NCBI RefSeq assembly: GCF_014805685.1
Contig: NC_060890.1
Location: 21,015,500-21,079,499, forward strand
Origin: Silurus meridionalis
Taxonomy: Eukaryota; Chordata; Actinopteri; Siluriformes; Siluridae
Direction of reading: 5' to 3'
DNA: 64,000 nt
In this document: in pieces, positions 21,723-33,672 of the stretch
Numbering within the stretch: position 1 is the first letter of the stretch
Layout of the letters: each line of letters starts with the position of its first letter
Position numbers and translations under genes: made by a program
Notes under the pieces: model-generated
Seen by the model: the letters and a program-made list of their open reading frames with translations, nothing else
The model's database searches: none
Told to the model about the DNA's origin: nothing

Positions 21723-23191
21723 ATGTCTGTCAGGAGCCTTTTTGTGTGTATATGTTGTGCAGTTTTAATGTGTTCACTGAAAGTTGTAAAACTTCAACCA
21801 AGTCTTATGTGCTGTGTACATTGTGGCAGCCTTTTCTGGGCATTTTCTATTAGTAATCCAAGTTTTTTCTTTCTAATATGCCAAATAAATGTGAAGCATA
21901 AACTGAATACAAACTGCATTATACATCAGAAACCACAGGACTATCTGAGAACCTCTGCTGGACCTTTGAGTAATGCTCTCAACTTCAAACTGCTTATCTT
22001 AATTCTGAATCATCGTTCATCTTCATTCTAATGAAATATGTGCCAAATTAACAAATCAATGATGTTGACTATGTAAATCCTCTCACTTTCCTGTTAAAGC
22101 GATTCCTTTCTGTGAATTAATGGAACAGTTCAGTCGACACACAACGCTCTACTCAGCTAAAATATTACTCATTAAAGCTTTACAGATCTTAGCTGAGAGC
22201 TGTGCAAACTGTATGACTCAAGTGTCACAAACTCATGATTGTCTCTCCACCACTTGTAGCCGAACTGTTTCATTAAATAACACTATAAATGTGTATTGTT
22301 TTAATATATCATTTGAACATAATGTAATCTGAACCTATTCAAATGCTCATCTACACTTTCATCCAAACCTCCTGCCTGAATCTGAGTCTGACTCTGTGGG
22401 GTATAATGATAAATACACAGATTTAGATTTATTAAAATTTCTATTTCAATCTTAACTCACTGTTACACAGAAGGTCCTTGTTGTTTCTCTCTCAAACTAG
22501 TCAAAAAAATACTAATTTCAGGGCAGGTGTGAGATTAAGGCAGGCGGTTTACATTCTTGAACGTATTTGCACTAATCGAGAAACTCAAATATATTTTTAG
22601 TTGAGCTACTACCTTAATATAAACAAATGAACCTTTTTTTGCATTAAATGGTGATGTACATAGTCATTACTGTATGTCGTAATGTATATAAGTATCTCAA
22701 CATGTATGTTCTCTGTGTTTCTAGCTTGGTCATGGTGATTGGTATTATTGTGTTCAGTGCAGCATTTTTAGACAAGTAAGCAGAATTAATAAACAACAGT
22801 GCTAGAAGCTTGTTTTTAGCAGATATTTGAGCTGCACATTTTTCAACTGCTCACTGTTGTAACATACAGGCATACAAAAAAACAACAACAAAAAGCAAAA
22901 GCATCTGTTGGATTATAAAAGCGAGATGGACTTAAAATAATTTATACCAGAGCATGGCTGAGTTCTCAAATCTGATGGACGAGTTAGTCACGTATAACAC
23001 ATGGCCTGGACAGTGGCTCCAGCTGTCAAATTAATGATAACTAACTTGTGTTTTAGATGTTTATCAACTATAAAATATACATTTTATCACAAACTGATTC
23101 AATGAGGAATCCTTTTAAAATCCTGTTTGCCTTTTCAGGATACATATGGACACTTCTTGATGTTGAGGTGGTCTGATGTGCTTTGCATCAG
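21723..23191. other. Receptor 3' flank and intergenic DNA
   Basis: A+T-rich sequence with scattered short ORFs lacking recognisable domains. It probably includes the receptor 3' UTR. No TE termini or RNA genes were recognised. Confidence 0.4.
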
Positions 23192-23300
23192 ATTAGATTT
23201 GATTCAAATCAACTTTATTTTTATTGTGCAGAGTACAAGTACAGGGCCAAATTAATGCAGTTGGCATCTAACCAGCAGTGCAAATTGTAAAGTATAGCAA
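23192..23300 (-). mobile_element. LINE 3' tail (same family as 5591-6155)
   Basis: Reading the minus strand gives GCACTGCTGGTTAGATGCC, AATTTGGCCCTGTACTTGT and AATAAAAATAAAGTTGATTT, matching the end of the element at 5591-6155. It is only about 110 bp and therefore 5'-truncated. Confidence 0.55.
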
Positions 23301-23954
23301 TACATCAAATATAAATAATGACCAATATAAATAATATATTGTCAAGCATTGAACAAAATGTGAAAATAAACCACTTCAGGGTGTAAACTCTACTTCACAC
23401 TATGTCCTATTATGGATTTTGTTAATCCCCAGCATTGATTACTTTGTATAACAATTCTGCCGTGCTATTCTTAAGTAAAAAAAAAGGTGTCCATAAGTAT
23501 CCACAAAAGATCACCTAAGCAGGAGTCACACTCATTTGAGTATAAATGCAATAAATGAACAATTTCACTTTGTATCAATATACAACATTCTGATATAATC
23601 AGAAAACATTTCAAATCCATGTATTTCTTATGCTATAATAGTAGAAATAAGTGCAGTTACAAATACACAGACTTTGGGTGTGTGTGTGTGAATAATAATC
23701 TGTTTAATTATCGTTATTACTTACTGTATTCATGAAACAAACAATTCTGAAAATGATAGATTTTTGTGTTTATGGTTTAGTTTTTTTTATGGATTTAATA
23801 TACAAATGTTTTTATGTAATTGTGTTTGTTCAATTTTAGTTATTTCTATGTTTGTTCAAATTTTTTTTTGTGCAGGTAATATTAAGTGTTATTTGTCAAA
23901 TAAAAATGTTTCCCCAATTTCTTTTAGTGTTCATTATTATTGGAAGGTTTGGGG
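23301..23954. other. Intergenic DNA, nothing recognised
   Basis: A+T-rich DNA with a short GT run near 23678-23690. No coding or structural signals were found. Confidence 0.35.
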
Positions 23955-24150
23955 AGTGGGTTTTTTTGGGGTGGGAGTTGATAGAGGTTTGAATGGCAAT
24001 AGTGGTTAATGTGCTGGACGTCTGATTGAGGTTGTGAGTTCAAATCCCAACACCACCTAACTGTCACTGCTAAACCCATTTCTAAAGGACCCTTACCTGC
24101 CAAGTACTAGAAATGAGAAAAAGTGTGCTAAATGTGTATTCACAGACATT
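23955..24150 (+). mobile_element. tRNA-derived SINE
   Basis: AGTGGTTAATGTGCTGGACG (A-box-like, 24000-24019) and GTTGTGAGTTCAAATCCCAA (B-box, about 24031-24050) reproduce the internal RNA polymerase III promoter of a tRNA-derived SINE. They are followed by the usual SINE body (ACTGTCACTGCTAAACCC). Ends and target duplications were not resolved. Confidence 0.65.
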
Positions 24151-24429
24151 TTACATTCTCACACACTGGGATTCTAGAGTGTTTAATCCTTAATGTTAAG
24201 CGTAGATGATTCAAACTGCCTGATGAACTCTGATGTACAGTACAGCTAAACCTTGTCCCTTCTACAGGATATTCATCTTTAGCCTCAGGATTCCTGTGCA
24301 TTGTAGTTTGTTAATGCTTTTAAACGTTCCTAAAGATTTTACTTCTCACTCCCAGGTGAAGAAATTGTATATTTCTGTAAATTATTTGAAATGAGTTGAG
24401 CAATGTGCATAAATCTGTATACTTTAATA

Positions 24430-24560
24430 TAGTTTCAAGTTTCAAGTTTAATTCCTCACCTGATGTACAAATGTCAGTGACAGTTTGTACAATGAAATGC
24501 TTAAAATGAGGCTACAGCAAACTACAGCAAATATAAAAATGTAAAAGTAATAATGAGGCA
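24430..24560 (-). mobile_element. LINE 3' end fragment
   Basis: TTTCAAGTTTCAAGTTTAAT followed by GTACAATGAAATGCTTAAAA is the minus-strand end of a common fish non-LTR element with a (CTTGAAA)n tail. Confidence 0.45.
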
Positions 24561-25172
24561 TAAGAAAGTTATAATTGTCTACAAGTGTGTGCAGAGACTG
24601 TGTGTGTGTATATATACATAAATATTTACATATATGTTCAAATTAAGTGTATAATAAAAGATAGTTGTCTCTCTTACTGTTGTTGTCTGGTCATAGTGCT
24701 TCTTTGCATTCTCATGGCTCTGTACAGCTAGAATGGTTCTCTCCTACACACATACTGCAAAAACGTGTCACACTAGAAGCAGCCCATGCTTACAAATCTT
24801 GAATTGGGCACAAACTTAAAATCCATAAGAAATCGATCATACCTTCAGGACCTCAAAACAATGTACTTGCTGAACTCTCTCCTGAGATCATAGTGTGCTC
24901 TGCATGTGCTTATTCCCCCTGATGTACCTTATATGCCAGACTTCTCTCTGACTCACCTACACTATCACAGGCATCAAACTCAGCCACCTACATGTTTACT
25001 GAACTGTGTGTGAATTTTTGCATCAGTGTTGGTGTGTAAAGTTTTTGCTTTATCTTTTGTGAAATTTTGTTATGGTGTCCACCAGCATCTTCAGCCTTCA
25101 ACTTTTTCTTTATCTTTTCCACCCAAATCACTGTCTGGGCATTTTGGGCCAGTTTGTGAATTGGCCACCAGA

Positions 25173-25243
25173 TGCCGCCACTGGGCCCCTACTTCCTATT
25201 GCCGCCACTGGCCCCTACTCCCTATTGCCGCCACTGGCCCCTA
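25173..25243. repeat. About 26-bp tandem repeat, three copies
   Basis: CCGCCACTGGCCCCTACT-type units occur three times with minor changes, giving a G+C-rich island in A+T-rich DNA. Confidence 0.85.
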
Positions 25244-25307
25244 ATCATTTACATTTACTTTGAGCAGACACCCTTGTAAATTCTGTGTGCTTCCCCCGTT
25301 TGTTATA

Positions 25308-25856
25308 CAGTAAAACCCTGTTGGACGAGTATAATTGGTTTGTGAAAATTGCTCGTAGGGCCATTTGCTCGTACGTTCGAATTAATTTTCCCCATAAGAA
25401 TGAATGTAAAAGTGATTTAATCTGTTCCGAGACCTTATTCGTTCACTTATTTTGTACTTATTTTGTATACTACTTATGTAGTAGTGGTTGATTGCGAGTG
25501 TAAAACGCACACCACGCTTGTAACCTTCTTGGTTTCAATGGTAATTCTATTTACTTTCTTTTTCACAGCACCATCACTGATTTTCTTGGGAGACATTTTT
25601 CAAGATTTCTAGTGAAATAAAAATATAACACTAAAAAAAGTTAAGTTTTCACTGCACTGAACAACGAGAGCGACGGAGTGATACGAGATGGACTAAGCGA
25701 CTGATGCTACCCTCGGCCGAAAGTGGGGAACCGGCAGCGTGGGTTTGCTAGTGCCTTCAAAATTTCCTCGCAAAATAGGGTAAAATATTGCGAGCAAGGT
25801 CGCTCATATCTTTATTTGCTCGTACTATTAGTTGCTCGTAGAACAGGGTTTTACTG
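25308..25856. mobile_element. Tigger/pogo-like MITE
   Basis: The ends CAGTAAAACCCTGTT (25308) and AACAGGGTTTTACTG (25842-25856) are perfect inverted repeats flanked by TA dinucleotides, the target duplication of Tc1/mariner-superfamily elements. Subterminal GCTCGTA motifs occur at both ends. At 549 bp with no transposase it is non-autonomous. The family is inferred from the CAGTAAAACC terminus. Confidence 0.75.
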
Positions 25857-26146
25857 TACTTTTCTCCGAGTGCCATGTTTTCCCCTTTTTGTTGTACTCT
25901 TCTCCGGTTACCATGTTTTCCCCTTTTTGTTATACCCTTCGCCATATTTTGAGTTTACTCTGGTTTGAGTTTACTCTTCTTGTCTTTTCCTGTGTACCCT
26001 GTTCTCGAGTTTCCCCTGGTTTATTTAATCTTACTGTTTAGCAGTTTTTGTAATTCAGTTTTGTTTCTTTGCTTTGTTTGGTACTTTCCCTGTGTACTGT
26101 TTTGAGTTTTGTCCCCTGTGTCTCCTACCCTGTTCCCGAGTTTTTC
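25857..26146. repeat. Short degenerate repeats of GCCATGTTTTCCCCTTTTTG type
   Basis: Two units of about 40 bp, CCATGTTTTCCCCTTTTTGT then TGTACTCTTCTCCGGTTACC, followed by CCTGTTC(T/C)CGAGTTT units at 26000 and 26130. Weak tandem structure with no gene. Confidence 0.4.
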
Positions 26147-26154
26147 CTCTAGTT

Positions 26155-27180
26155 CAGGGGTGGCCAACCCACGGCTCTCGAGCCGCATGTGGCTCTTTGC
26201 CTCTTACGTTCATATCGAAGTTTGTGTTTGTGTTTTTTTTTTATGTGCGTGTTCACTTGAGTTCAATACGGTATTTTTAAGACTTAAATGATCTTGCCCC
26301 TACTGGGAAACTTTGCGGTATTTTCATCTCACGCACATGCGCATTTGACGAAAATACCGCATTGAACTCAAACAAAGCGAACACGCACATTAAAAAACAC
26401 AAACACAAACTTCCATATGCAAATTGTTTACTCAAATTTTAAAAAAACAATTTGTGTCAAGTTCGCTCTCAAAATGGCAGAAAAAAATGCACAGCAAAAG
26501 GAAAATATGAAGATGAACACAGGACGGTTTTAACAGAGTGGGAGAGTTTATATTTATCATGTTGAACGTAATGACGTCATTCTGTCTTATGTCAGGCGTT
26601 TCAAATCTTCAAATCTTCAGCGCCACTTCAGCTCACTCAATGCTAACATCAACCAGGAATTTCCAAAAGGGACTGAACTTCACAAGCACAAGTTGGTCAC
26701 TTTGAAAAGTCAGGCAGAAAAGCAGATACAGTTTTCCCAAAAATGTAGCTTAAAATTTGGCTTGGAACATTGCACGGGCTAAAAAGCCATACAATGAAGG
26801 GGAGTTCGTTAAATAATGCCTCAGTGAAGTTGTTAAAATCTTGTCTTCTGAAAACGACAAACTAAAACGCATTGTATCAGACGTCCAACTGTCCCGCCAC
26901 ACTGTTGAACACAGAATATTGGACATTAACACGGCTATTGAATCACAGTTCCACTCTGACCTGGAATGCCAGAAGTCCCACTAAGCAACATGCATAGTAA
27001 AAGAAAAACGCTAATATAAATTATTATATTTTTGATTGTGGACTTGGTTGAACTGAGAGTTTGTGTGTGTGAGACAGTGTGTGTGCAAGAGGAAGGGATG
27101 CGTAATGTTCATGTGTGCCCATGTGTATGATGTGGCTCTTCGTGGTAATACAGTAAAAAATGACTGGTTGGCCACCCCTG
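26155..27180 (+). mobile_element. hAT transposon with decayed GTF2IRD2-like transposase
   Basis: Inverted ends CAGGGGTGGCCAACC (26155) and GGTTGGCCACCCCTG (27166-27180) are flanked by a perfect 8-bp duplication CTCTAGTT (26147-26154 and 27181-27188), the hAT signature. The interior keeps pieces of coding sequence such as RHFSSLNANINQEFPKGTEL then HKHKLVTLKSQAEKQIQF and VQLSRHTVEHRI, resembling the hAT-derived part of GTF2IRD2/ZBED-type proteins. Stops and deletions are many, so it is dead. It is 1,026 bp long. Confidence 0.88.
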
Positions 27181-27188
27181 CTCTAGTT

Positions 27189-28105
27189 GTATCCTTAATT
27201 TTTGGTTGGTGTGCCCGAGTTTTTCCTTTTAGTGTATTTCTGTTCTGTTTAAAGAGACTTTTTTATTATTATTTTATTACCTACCCTGCCTTTTGGTTAT
27301 TTGGGTAAAATCTTAATTATAGATTTTTTTTTCTTTTTATTAGTCTTATATTTTCAATAAAGGGAAACTTCTGTTTTACGAGTGAGTCTCTGCTTTTGGG
27401 TTTCAATCCCTCCCCGTGGAAGACTGCTAGAGTTTCTGACACTAACTCTAGCGACACTGGTTTAAGACCATCTCTCGGACCTGAATAACCTCGACAACCT
27501 TGACTTGAGAAAGCATCAAAATGACTATGGCAATTGTAGTAGTAGAATATTACCTATGAAATTATAAAAAACACCCTGCATTTTTCTCTTGGTGAAACAA
27601 AACCTTTCATATATTAACAATAAAGTAAAAATTTATAAATTAAGTGCATTATATTAGATTTGTCCCTTATATGAATTATTATTTTATATTTGACACTTTA
27701 ATAAAGAAAATAAATAAAATGTTAATTTTGGAGTATGCAGAAGGTGCAAAAAAAAAGAAGAAGAAAATGTACTATTATGTATGTTTTTTATTTTATTTTT
27801 TTTATTTCACTTACTAATTTTCTTGAATTTCATTCTGTTACCATTTTATTTTTAATTTATCAATTATGCATAAGCAATCTTTTATTTTCTTTACTGTTGA
27901 TCATTAACCAAAAACTTTATTTTTGGCTTTTCTGCATTTCAAATAAGTCTTGGGACATCTTTTCTTCCTTCTTTTTTTTTCGTTTTTTCATTGTGAGCGT
28001 CTTTATTAGCGTATACAGCTTTATTTATGTTAAAGATGTGTAGCAATGAATTACTGACATCTAGGGGTGATTTGTAATAAAAGGGTGTAGCGTCTGGCTA
28101 GTGTT
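27189..28105. other. Intergenic A+T-rich DNA
   Basis: T-rich sequence with polyadenine/thymine runs. The ORFs are low-complexity (F, L, I rich) and not credible. No TE ends were recognised. Confidence 0.35.
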
Positions 28106-28113
28106 CTTTAGAC

Positions 28114-28639
28114 CAGTGGTCCCCAACCTTTTTTGCGCCACAGATCGGATTAATGTCGGATAATATTTTTACGGACCGGTTTAAAGTCGGACAATATTTT
28201 CATGGACCGGCCTTTAAGATGTGTCGGATAAATACAACAAAATAAAATGATACGACCGGCATAAAAACTGGTATTTTCTAAATATAATAATAAACGTGAA
28301 TCCACTGTGTTGTTTTTTGTTCATTTTGCTCGCTTGGGGGTTTGAATTTAGCAGTAATGTATTATGTGTTAGCGGTCGGAGCCCCTTTAAGAAGGTAGTG
28401 GATAGAGGTAAGACATGTGACCGAGGCATCATGAGATGAATCAAGAGTAAGTCATAGACAGATGTGGAGGGGAGAATCCGGTCATTTTTCAAAATCGTTC
28501 AGAATCAGATAATAAATGAAACGGAAATATTGTAAGTGTAACAGACATGATCAAAGAGTATGTATTCTTTCTGTGCGGCCCAGTACCAATTGACCTACGG
28601 ACCGGTGCCAGTCTGCGGCCCGGGGGTTGGGGACCACTG
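28114..28639. mobile_element. hAT (Charlie-like) MITE
   Basis: The ends CAGTGGTCCCCAACC (28114) and GGTTGGGGACCACTG (28625-28639) are perfect inverted repeats. The flanking octamers CTTTAGAC (28106) and GTTTAGAC (28640) match at 7 of 8 positions, consistent with an aged target duplication. The interior has repeated GGACCGG motifs but no transposase. It is 526 bp long. Confidence 0.85.
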
Positions 28640-28783
28640 GTTTAGACTTCATGTCCCAGACTTCATGTTCCTTTTAACCCTAAGCATCTGCATAGTTTGT
28701 CACAGGATTAGCACCACGGTTTACACCAATATTTGGGGGTTTTCATACCAAAGTCTCTAAACTCGGCCCCAATACATCTGGGT

Positions 28784-28786
<3 letters not shown>

Positions 28787-28856
<70 letters not shown>
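28787..28856. repeat. (AC)n microsatellite
   Basis: About 35 uninterrupted AC units. Confidence 0.97.
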
Positions 28857-28857
<1 letters not shown>

Positions 28858-30469
28858 AAAAGGGGGCATTTTTTTTAGTTAAATTTATAAATAAAGTGTT
28901 CCAAATTCCATATTACATATACATATTTTGTATGTAATTCCTCCTTTCATATAACCCTAGTGTGTAACTCTGTCTCAACAATAATTACATGTTAAAGGTT
29001 TAGTAATGTATGAATGATCTGTTCCTAATTTTACACACCAGGGTGCAAATTATATGCCAGAATGTAACATTGTATTAACACAAGTTATACATTAAAGGCT
29101 AATGTTAATTGTATCTCTTAATGCTGTCCTTTTTCATGCTTAATATCAAAACGATCCTCTCTCTATTTCCCAAATAATGGTGCAAGTTAGATGATCATGA
29201 AGTGTACTATACTGTTTTATTACACTTTGGAACAAACTTTATAAGCTCTCCAAACCAAGCATAAACAGAAAATCCCCACAAAGGCAAGAACAAAGGAAGT
29301 TTCGCCCTCCCAAAGTTCATGCCTGGCATTGGCCATTCCACCAAAAATGGGTGGAAAAACTTCTCCTATTCTGATCTTCAGGAGAACCTGGAAGGACTTT
29401 TACATTTACCTGGAAGGACTTTTTCGTACTAATCTCTCTTTTTGACCTTGAGCTGCTGTTCATTTGTGACTGATTTCCATGAGCTCAGGGCCAACTTTCT
29501 GCTTCATCTCTCTCTGGCAGAAATAATAGAATTAGAAATGCCGTCTACTCTATTTCTCATATGGTGCATTTAACTTTTAAGAATACCAGGAAAACAAATT
29601 AGGGAGAAATGAAGTGTCTTGTTTTTTTTGTCATTTGATGTTTTTCTTCTTTACTTTTTGAAGTTCTGCATATGTTTGTGCTGAATCTTCACCTCCATTC
29701 TCCCTAATTAAGCTGACTAGATAGAAATAAAAATAATGACCATGAGTGTAAAAGCAGCATGTAAACAAAATACAAAGAAGCACAATGGCTTCCTTACATC
29801 AATAGCTTAAGCCTTATAGCAGTGCTTCATGCCCTTAAGTGCATTGGTGTGCATGGGTTTGTTCTGGTAAACATAATTAGCCATGCTTTTAAAAATCCTG
29901 TACTGTTGTAGTGCCATTTTAATGCAAAGAGCAGACTAGAAAATTCAACAAAACCCCATGAACCTCAAGATCGATATTTTAACCAGAGGTTTCCTGCAAC
30001 ACAAAAAAAACATATTTCTCCATCAGAGTCTGGTGGTGAAAGACATGCTCCTGCTTCTCAGTTTTCAGAACCTACAATGAGGTACAAAATATTTTTTTGA
30101 ATTATAAAGCAATGTGAAATAATACCTTGTTTTCATTGGATACACAGAAACCAGTAAATCTTAGGCATCCTCATATCAAATAAAAAGTATATCATTTGTG
30201 GACAACACAAAGTCTGTAATTTGATTTTCTCTGAGAATTTCTTCTTGAGTTTGGAACATTATATAAATGTCTTCCCCTTTCTTCCTCATGTCAAACTTCC
30301 TTTTGATAGCCAGACTAATTACAGCTTTAAGTATTGCAATATTAGAACATTTAAAAAGATGCTTTGCCAGATGGTCTACCTTCTAATCCACTCCCACATG
30401 AGCTGGAACACAAAGAAATAAGGTTTTTATTTAGAAGGATTAAACTCTTAAAGAAGTAATGGTATTTCA
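28857..30469. other. Intergenic DNA, nothing recognised
   Basis: A+T-rich DNA without convincing ORFs. The longest frames are under 70 codons and lack motifs. No TE termini were found. Confidence 0.35.
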
Positions 30470-30862
30470 TACACTATACACTGCATAAAAAAAGTTTGTG
30501 GAGACCTGATCATAAGATTCATATGCTTTATGAACATCCCATTCCACATTTAGCCCCATTTGCTGTTATAATAACCTCCACTCTTTTGAGAATGTTAAAC
30601 TATATTTTGGAGTGTAATTGTGGAGATTTGTTAATTAAACCTCAAATGATGTCAGGTACTGATGTAGGGTAAGGAAGCCCTGGTCAGCATTCCAATTCAT
30701 CCCAAGGTTGTTCAGTAGGTTGAGATCAGAGCTCCATAGCAGGCCACAAGATCTTCCCCCAACCCATGTAAAGCATATCTTCTTGGAGCTGGCTTTGTGC
30801 ACAGAGGCGTTGTCATGCTGGGACAGATTTGGGTCTCATAGTTCAAGTGAACAGAAAATGTC
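30470..30862 (+). mobile_element. Tc1-related MITE fragment
   Basis: Begins ACTATACACTGCATAAAAAA with AGTTTGTGGAGACCTGATC, a diverged Tc1-type terminal repeat, and continues through CAGGTACTGATGTAGGGTAA, GGAAGCCCTGGTCAGCAT and GTTGTCATGCTGGGACAG. A minus-strand relative is at 57548-57944. The right end is missing and joins Tc1 transposase coding sequence of another family. Confidence 0.6.
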
Positions 30863-31428
30863 ATGCTACTGCATCCTGGGACCACCGTTTCCAAGGTTAC
30901 TGTTGGTAATACACTAAGACGTCATGGTTTGAAATCATACATGGCACGGAAGGTTCCCCTGCTTAAACCAGCACATGTCCAGGCACGTCTTAAGTTTGCC
31001 AATGACCATTTGGATGATCCAGAGGAGTCATGGGAGAAAGTCATGTGGTCAAATGAGACCAAAATAGAACTTTTTGGTCATAATTCCACTAAACGTGTTT
31101 GAAGGAAGAAGAATGATGAGTACCATTCCAAGAACACCATCCCTACTGTGAAGCATGGGGGTGGTAGCATCATGCTTTGGGGGTGTTTTTCTGCACATGG
31201 GACAGGGCGACTGCACTGTATTAAGGAGAGGATGACCGGGGCCATGTATTGCGAGATTTTGGGGAACAACCTCCTTCCCTCAGTTAGAGCATTGAAGATG
31301 GGTCGAGGCTGGGTCTTCCAACATGACAATGACCCGAAGCACACAGCCATGATAACCAAGGAGTGGCTTTGTAAGAAGCATATCAAGGTTCTGGCATGGC
31401 CTAGCCAGTCTCCAGACCTAAACCCAAT
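30863..31428 (+). pseudogene. Tc1-like transposase, 5' part (interrupted)
   Basis: The plus strand reads [81 protein letters not shown] and SQSPDLNPI. In the catalytic triad the first Asp is Asn (WSNETK instead of WSDETK). The second Asp (HDNDPKHT) is present. A TGA follows the FGHNSTKRV segment. The N-terminal DNA-binding domain is absent. The gene is cut after NPI by the retrovirus at 31429 and resumes at 37584. Confidence 0.85.
31424..31428. repeat. Target-site duplication CCAAT (left)
   Basis: CCAAT directly precedes the 5' LTR and is repeated at 37579-37583 after the 3' LTR. This defines the retrovirus insertion site inside the Tc1 gene. Confidence 0.9.
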
Positions 31429-31864
31429 TGTAAGATATCCTTGATCACTAGTCCTAGATTAGGTTGAGCCAGAACACTCAGTTCTTGTCTATATCCTCTC
31501 TTTATACGCTTACGCTGTGAGAAAAGCCAAACTGTTGCCTTTTGGTATGGCTAATCCACGTTTTGTTGCTTCTGCTATACGAATAACATGACCAGATGTG
31601 GAGTTATTATCGTTAACCGTTTTTATGTCCTCACAGTATGGTAATATGTATCTTGTTGCCATTAGTTGTTATAGTAATTCTGCTGTATGCTTCTAAAATA
31701 ACCTTTTTGTATGTTTCTGTTGACCATACCCTGAACTATCCTTTTTTGTGGCATGTGTTACTTTGCTCGTACACACACAGTGGTTTTTATATTTCTGTTT
31801 TAGGCTTATCTTTTGCAGGCTCAACAAAACCTTGTGGAGTTGTTTCTCCTAACATTCTCTTCTG

Positions 31865-31921
<57 letters not shown>

Positions 31922-32143
31922 GGCAGCCCTCCCTTTCTCTCCATCTCTTTGGAAGTATATCTTCATGTGTGAGACAATAAACTTTGGAACTTCTCTCTGA
32001 AAGCTGACTCGTGTGTTTCATTGAGACTTCCCCGTATACGTAGGAGAGTAGAGATCGAGAGGAAAGGCTGAATTCAGGGGTATCCTGTCCAGTGGACAGA
32101 AGGCAATCCTGCCCAAGTGGCAGAGGATAAAACATTCCTTACA
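31429..32143 (+). repeat. 5' LTR of the retrovirus
   Basis: 715 bp, starting TGTAAGATATCC and ending CATTCCTTACA. It includes a (CA)n tract (31867-31918) and AATAAA in GAGACAATAAACTTTGG (about 31976), marking the likely R region end. Confidence 0.92.
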
Positions 32144-32148
32144 GTTCT

Positions 32149-32166
32149 TGGGGGCTCGTCCGGGAT
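32149..32166 (+). promoter_or_regulatory. Primer binding site, tRNA-Pro type
   Basis: TGGGGGCTCGTCCGGGAT lies 5 bp after the 5' LTR. This 18-mer is the classic proline-tRNA primer binding site used by gammaretroviruses (established knowledge). Confidence 0.93.
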
Positions 32167-32424
32167 ATCAGCGTTCGGGTAAGTGCTGATTTGGTATCTT
32201 GTCATACCGTTCAATGTGTAGGCACGCACCTTGTATTCGTAAGCGAACTTGTTGTCGATGTTGTACCGTCGTGTAGCGCGCGCTGAACCGTCTCTGCAGT
32301 CACAGTAACTTGAGACATCGAAGAATTTTATTAAACCGCCTCATCTATCTCGATCTCTGGCCTCCAACCTTTGTATCTAACCTTTGTATCAAACATTGTC
32401 AGACAGTTGTACCTATATTGGATC

Positions 32425-33540
32425 ATGGGTAATTCTGGAACAAATTATCCTAAACTAGATCCTGAGGAAGCCCCTCGGGACTGGGTGAATCGTTGTGGTC
32501 TCACGTTTCATACTACCCCCTGGCTAGACAATTTAGCAGGGTGGACTGAACCACAACCTCAGTTTCTGACTTACCCTCGTGGTGGTACCTTTAAGTCTGA
32601 ATACCTGAAGTCTGCACATTCCCAAATTTATGAAGGTTTTGCGATCCTAACTGGGGTTATTCTTACATGGGTGATAGTTATCAAAAATGGGTGAAAATGA
32701 AACCAATCTGGGGTGAATATCACTCTATATAGAACTTAAATAGAGAACTTAAGTCTTTGCCCAAAAAAATCAAAGCCAAGCCAAAACCATCTTTATCGCC
32801 AAATGCTCCACCCCCACCCTATCAGGATGGCGGGTTATTGTCTCCTTCGGTCCCAGAGATCGATCCTCCTCCCTGGCCCAAACCCACACTAATGCGGTAT
32901 GCGTATGGTCAAAGTCAGCCCATGACCTCTAATTACATCTGCCCTCGATCGGGGAACTTAGAGACATTATCAGGGTTCTTCCGTCCCCATCTAAACCTCT
33001 GCATTTTGTTGACATGATATTGAGCTCTACCCACCATAATCAGTTGACAGGCGCAGACTATAGGTTTATCCTTCATGCAGTACTAGGAGACAGTTATGAT
33101 GAGGTAACGCTTATTGACACAGTGCCCAGTTTACACCCTAGGAATGATGAGATTAAAATGGAAACAAAAACAGAGGTGGAAGATGAGGGGGAAGGGTCGA
33201 AAAAAGTAAGAGCAAAACCACCTTCTATTATTATCACTGGGCTGAGCGAGATGCTCTCTCTGCATTAAAAAAGGAGTTGACCAAATTCCTACTCCAGCGG
33301 CAGCAGGCCAATAGAGATCTCTCTCAAGTAACTAACTGTAAACAGGAGAAGGGTGAAACCACTTCAAAATATTTGACCCGATTTAAGGAGACTTCGACTT
33401 TATTGGGAGCGATGGAGCTAGAAGACGCAGAACCTCTGTCCCTCTTGACTTTTATGCATAACTGTCGTCCAGAGGTACAGAAAGTCCTGAATTATCAGCT
33501 CACCGATCGTAGTAACCTGTCCTTCCGACACAAATATTTT
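32425..33540 (+). pseudogene. Retroviral gag remnant
   Basis: The frame opens with an N-myristoylation-type start (MGNSG), as in retroviral matrix proteins, and stops after 90 codons. Later frames hold a Pro-rich stretch with PPPPY (a late-budding motif, about 32808-32822), capsid-like sequence (LTGADYRFILHAVLGD) and a C-terminal capsid segment (ANRDLSQVTNCKQEKGE). A nucleocapsid zinc knuckle was not found. Several stops and frameshifts make it non-functional. Confidence 0.8.
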
Positions 33541-33672
33541 TCTGCAACATTATTTTGTTTTTTTGCCTGATTGTCCGTTTAATCTCTTGGGTCGAGATCT
33601 CATGAGTAGGCTGCACATTTCTCTCACCTTCTCCGGCTCTAAACTCACGGTTTCATTCCTGACTCTGCTACT
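33541..33672 (+). pseudogene. Retroviral protease end (remnant)
   Basis: LPDCPFNLLGRDLMSRL is the conserved C-terminal part of retroviral aspartic proteases preceding RT. The catalytic DTG part was not found, so most of the protease appears deleted between the gag segment and this point. Confidence 0.65.

Noticed and set aside
23955..24150. Functional tRNA gene
   Set aside because: A and B boxes are present, but the cloverleaf is not intact and a SINE body follows.
27735..28043. 102-codon F/L/I-rich ORF
   Set aside because: T-rich low-complexity sequence with no membrane-protein family pattern and no regulatory context.
28787..28856. Possible CRISPR-like or structured array
   Set aside because: It is a simple (AC)n microsatellite with no spacers. 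The genome is vertebrate.
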